Shown: positions 6,221 through 6,278 of the stretch, one piece after another
How positions within the stretch are numbered: position 1 is the stretch's first letter
Layout: each line of letters starts with the position of its first letter
Assembly: GCA_964512145.1 (NCBI GenBank)
Contig: CAZEIM010000073.1
Coordinates: 1 to 6,278, forward strand
DNA from: CAYOHR01 sp964512145
Lineage (GTDB): Bacteria; Bacteroidota; Bacteroidia; Flavobacteriales_G; JALEGO01
DNA length: 6,278 nt
Reading direction: 5' to 3'
Notes under the pieces: generated by a model
The model's database searches: none
The model's input: the letters and a program-made list of their open reading frames with translations, nothing else
Told to the model about the DNA's origin: nothing
Translations under genes and position numbers: made by a program

Positions 6221-6278
6221 CTCGTGTAAGCTTCCCCGAAATTCGGCCATTTTAAAATAGAATTCGACAAGCACCTTT

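Noticed and set aside
6236..6258. Small palindromes CCGAA-A-TTCGG and ATTTTAAAAT near the right edge
   Set aside because: A one-base loop cannot form the first hairpin, and the second is a trivial A/T palindrome; neither resembles a known RNA.
6208..6261. A 17-codon plus-strand ORF starting at ATG 6208
   Set aside because: It is too short, covers the candidate -7 box, and shows no hydrophobic, leader-peptide or toxin-like pattern.
1..6278. Search for CRISPR arrays, insertion sequences, tRNA or rRNA genes, and prophage or defence genes
   Set aside because: No spaced repeats, transposase motifs, cloverleaf-like sequence or defence-type domains were seen; the coding space is filled by the five polysaccharide genes.

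Overview
The window is strongly AT-rich. It carries one compact, single-direction (+ strand) operon of five genes for building a surface or secreted polysaccharide, with short non-coding stretches at both ends. The organism is most likely a member of the Bacteroidota, probably flavobacteria-like. Three observations support this inference: the start codons have no recognisable Shine-Dalgarno sequence and sit in A/T-rich context; TATATTTG motifs matching the Bacteroidota -7 box (TAnnTTTG) lie at both flanks; and the last glycosyltransferase has an N-terminus (DGMTDPLGQSQVLPY) that I associate with Bacteroidota polysaccharide loci.

Layout: 1-106 is non-coding, with a 12-bp perfect inverted repeat (5-37), a third copy of its core octamer (72-79) and a candidate -7 box (87-94). 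Then follow a GT-B glycosyltransferase of family GT4 (107-1225), two tandem paralogous GT-A glycosyltransferases of family GT2 (1231-2151 and 2148-3020), a class-II glutamine-dependent asparagine synthase family protein (3025-4878) and a second, different GT4-type glycosyltransferase (4868-6088). Gene junctions are +5 nt, a 4-nt overlap, +4 nt and an 11-nt overlap, so co-transcription and translational coupling are very likely. The last 190 nt (6089-6278) contain no complete gene. They hold weak terminator-like structures and a second TATATTTG motif, which could be a promoter for a downstream gene or could lie within the 3' end of a convergent gene.

How the genes may work together (inference): four glycosyltransferases would add successive sugars, probably to a lipid-linked acceptor on the cytoplasmic face of the inner membrane. 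The asparagine synthase homologue would either supply asparagine or, as proposed for WbpS-type proteins in O-antigen loci, amidate a uronic acid residue of the glycan. No flippase, polymerase, nucleotide-sugar synthesis gene or export gene is in the window, so this is a fragment of a larger locus.

I see no clearly new system. The most unusual point is the junction of the two GT2 genes: a run of eight T residues ends the first gene directly at the GTG start of the second, in the geometry expected for a -1 frameshift that would make a double-GT2 fusion protein.
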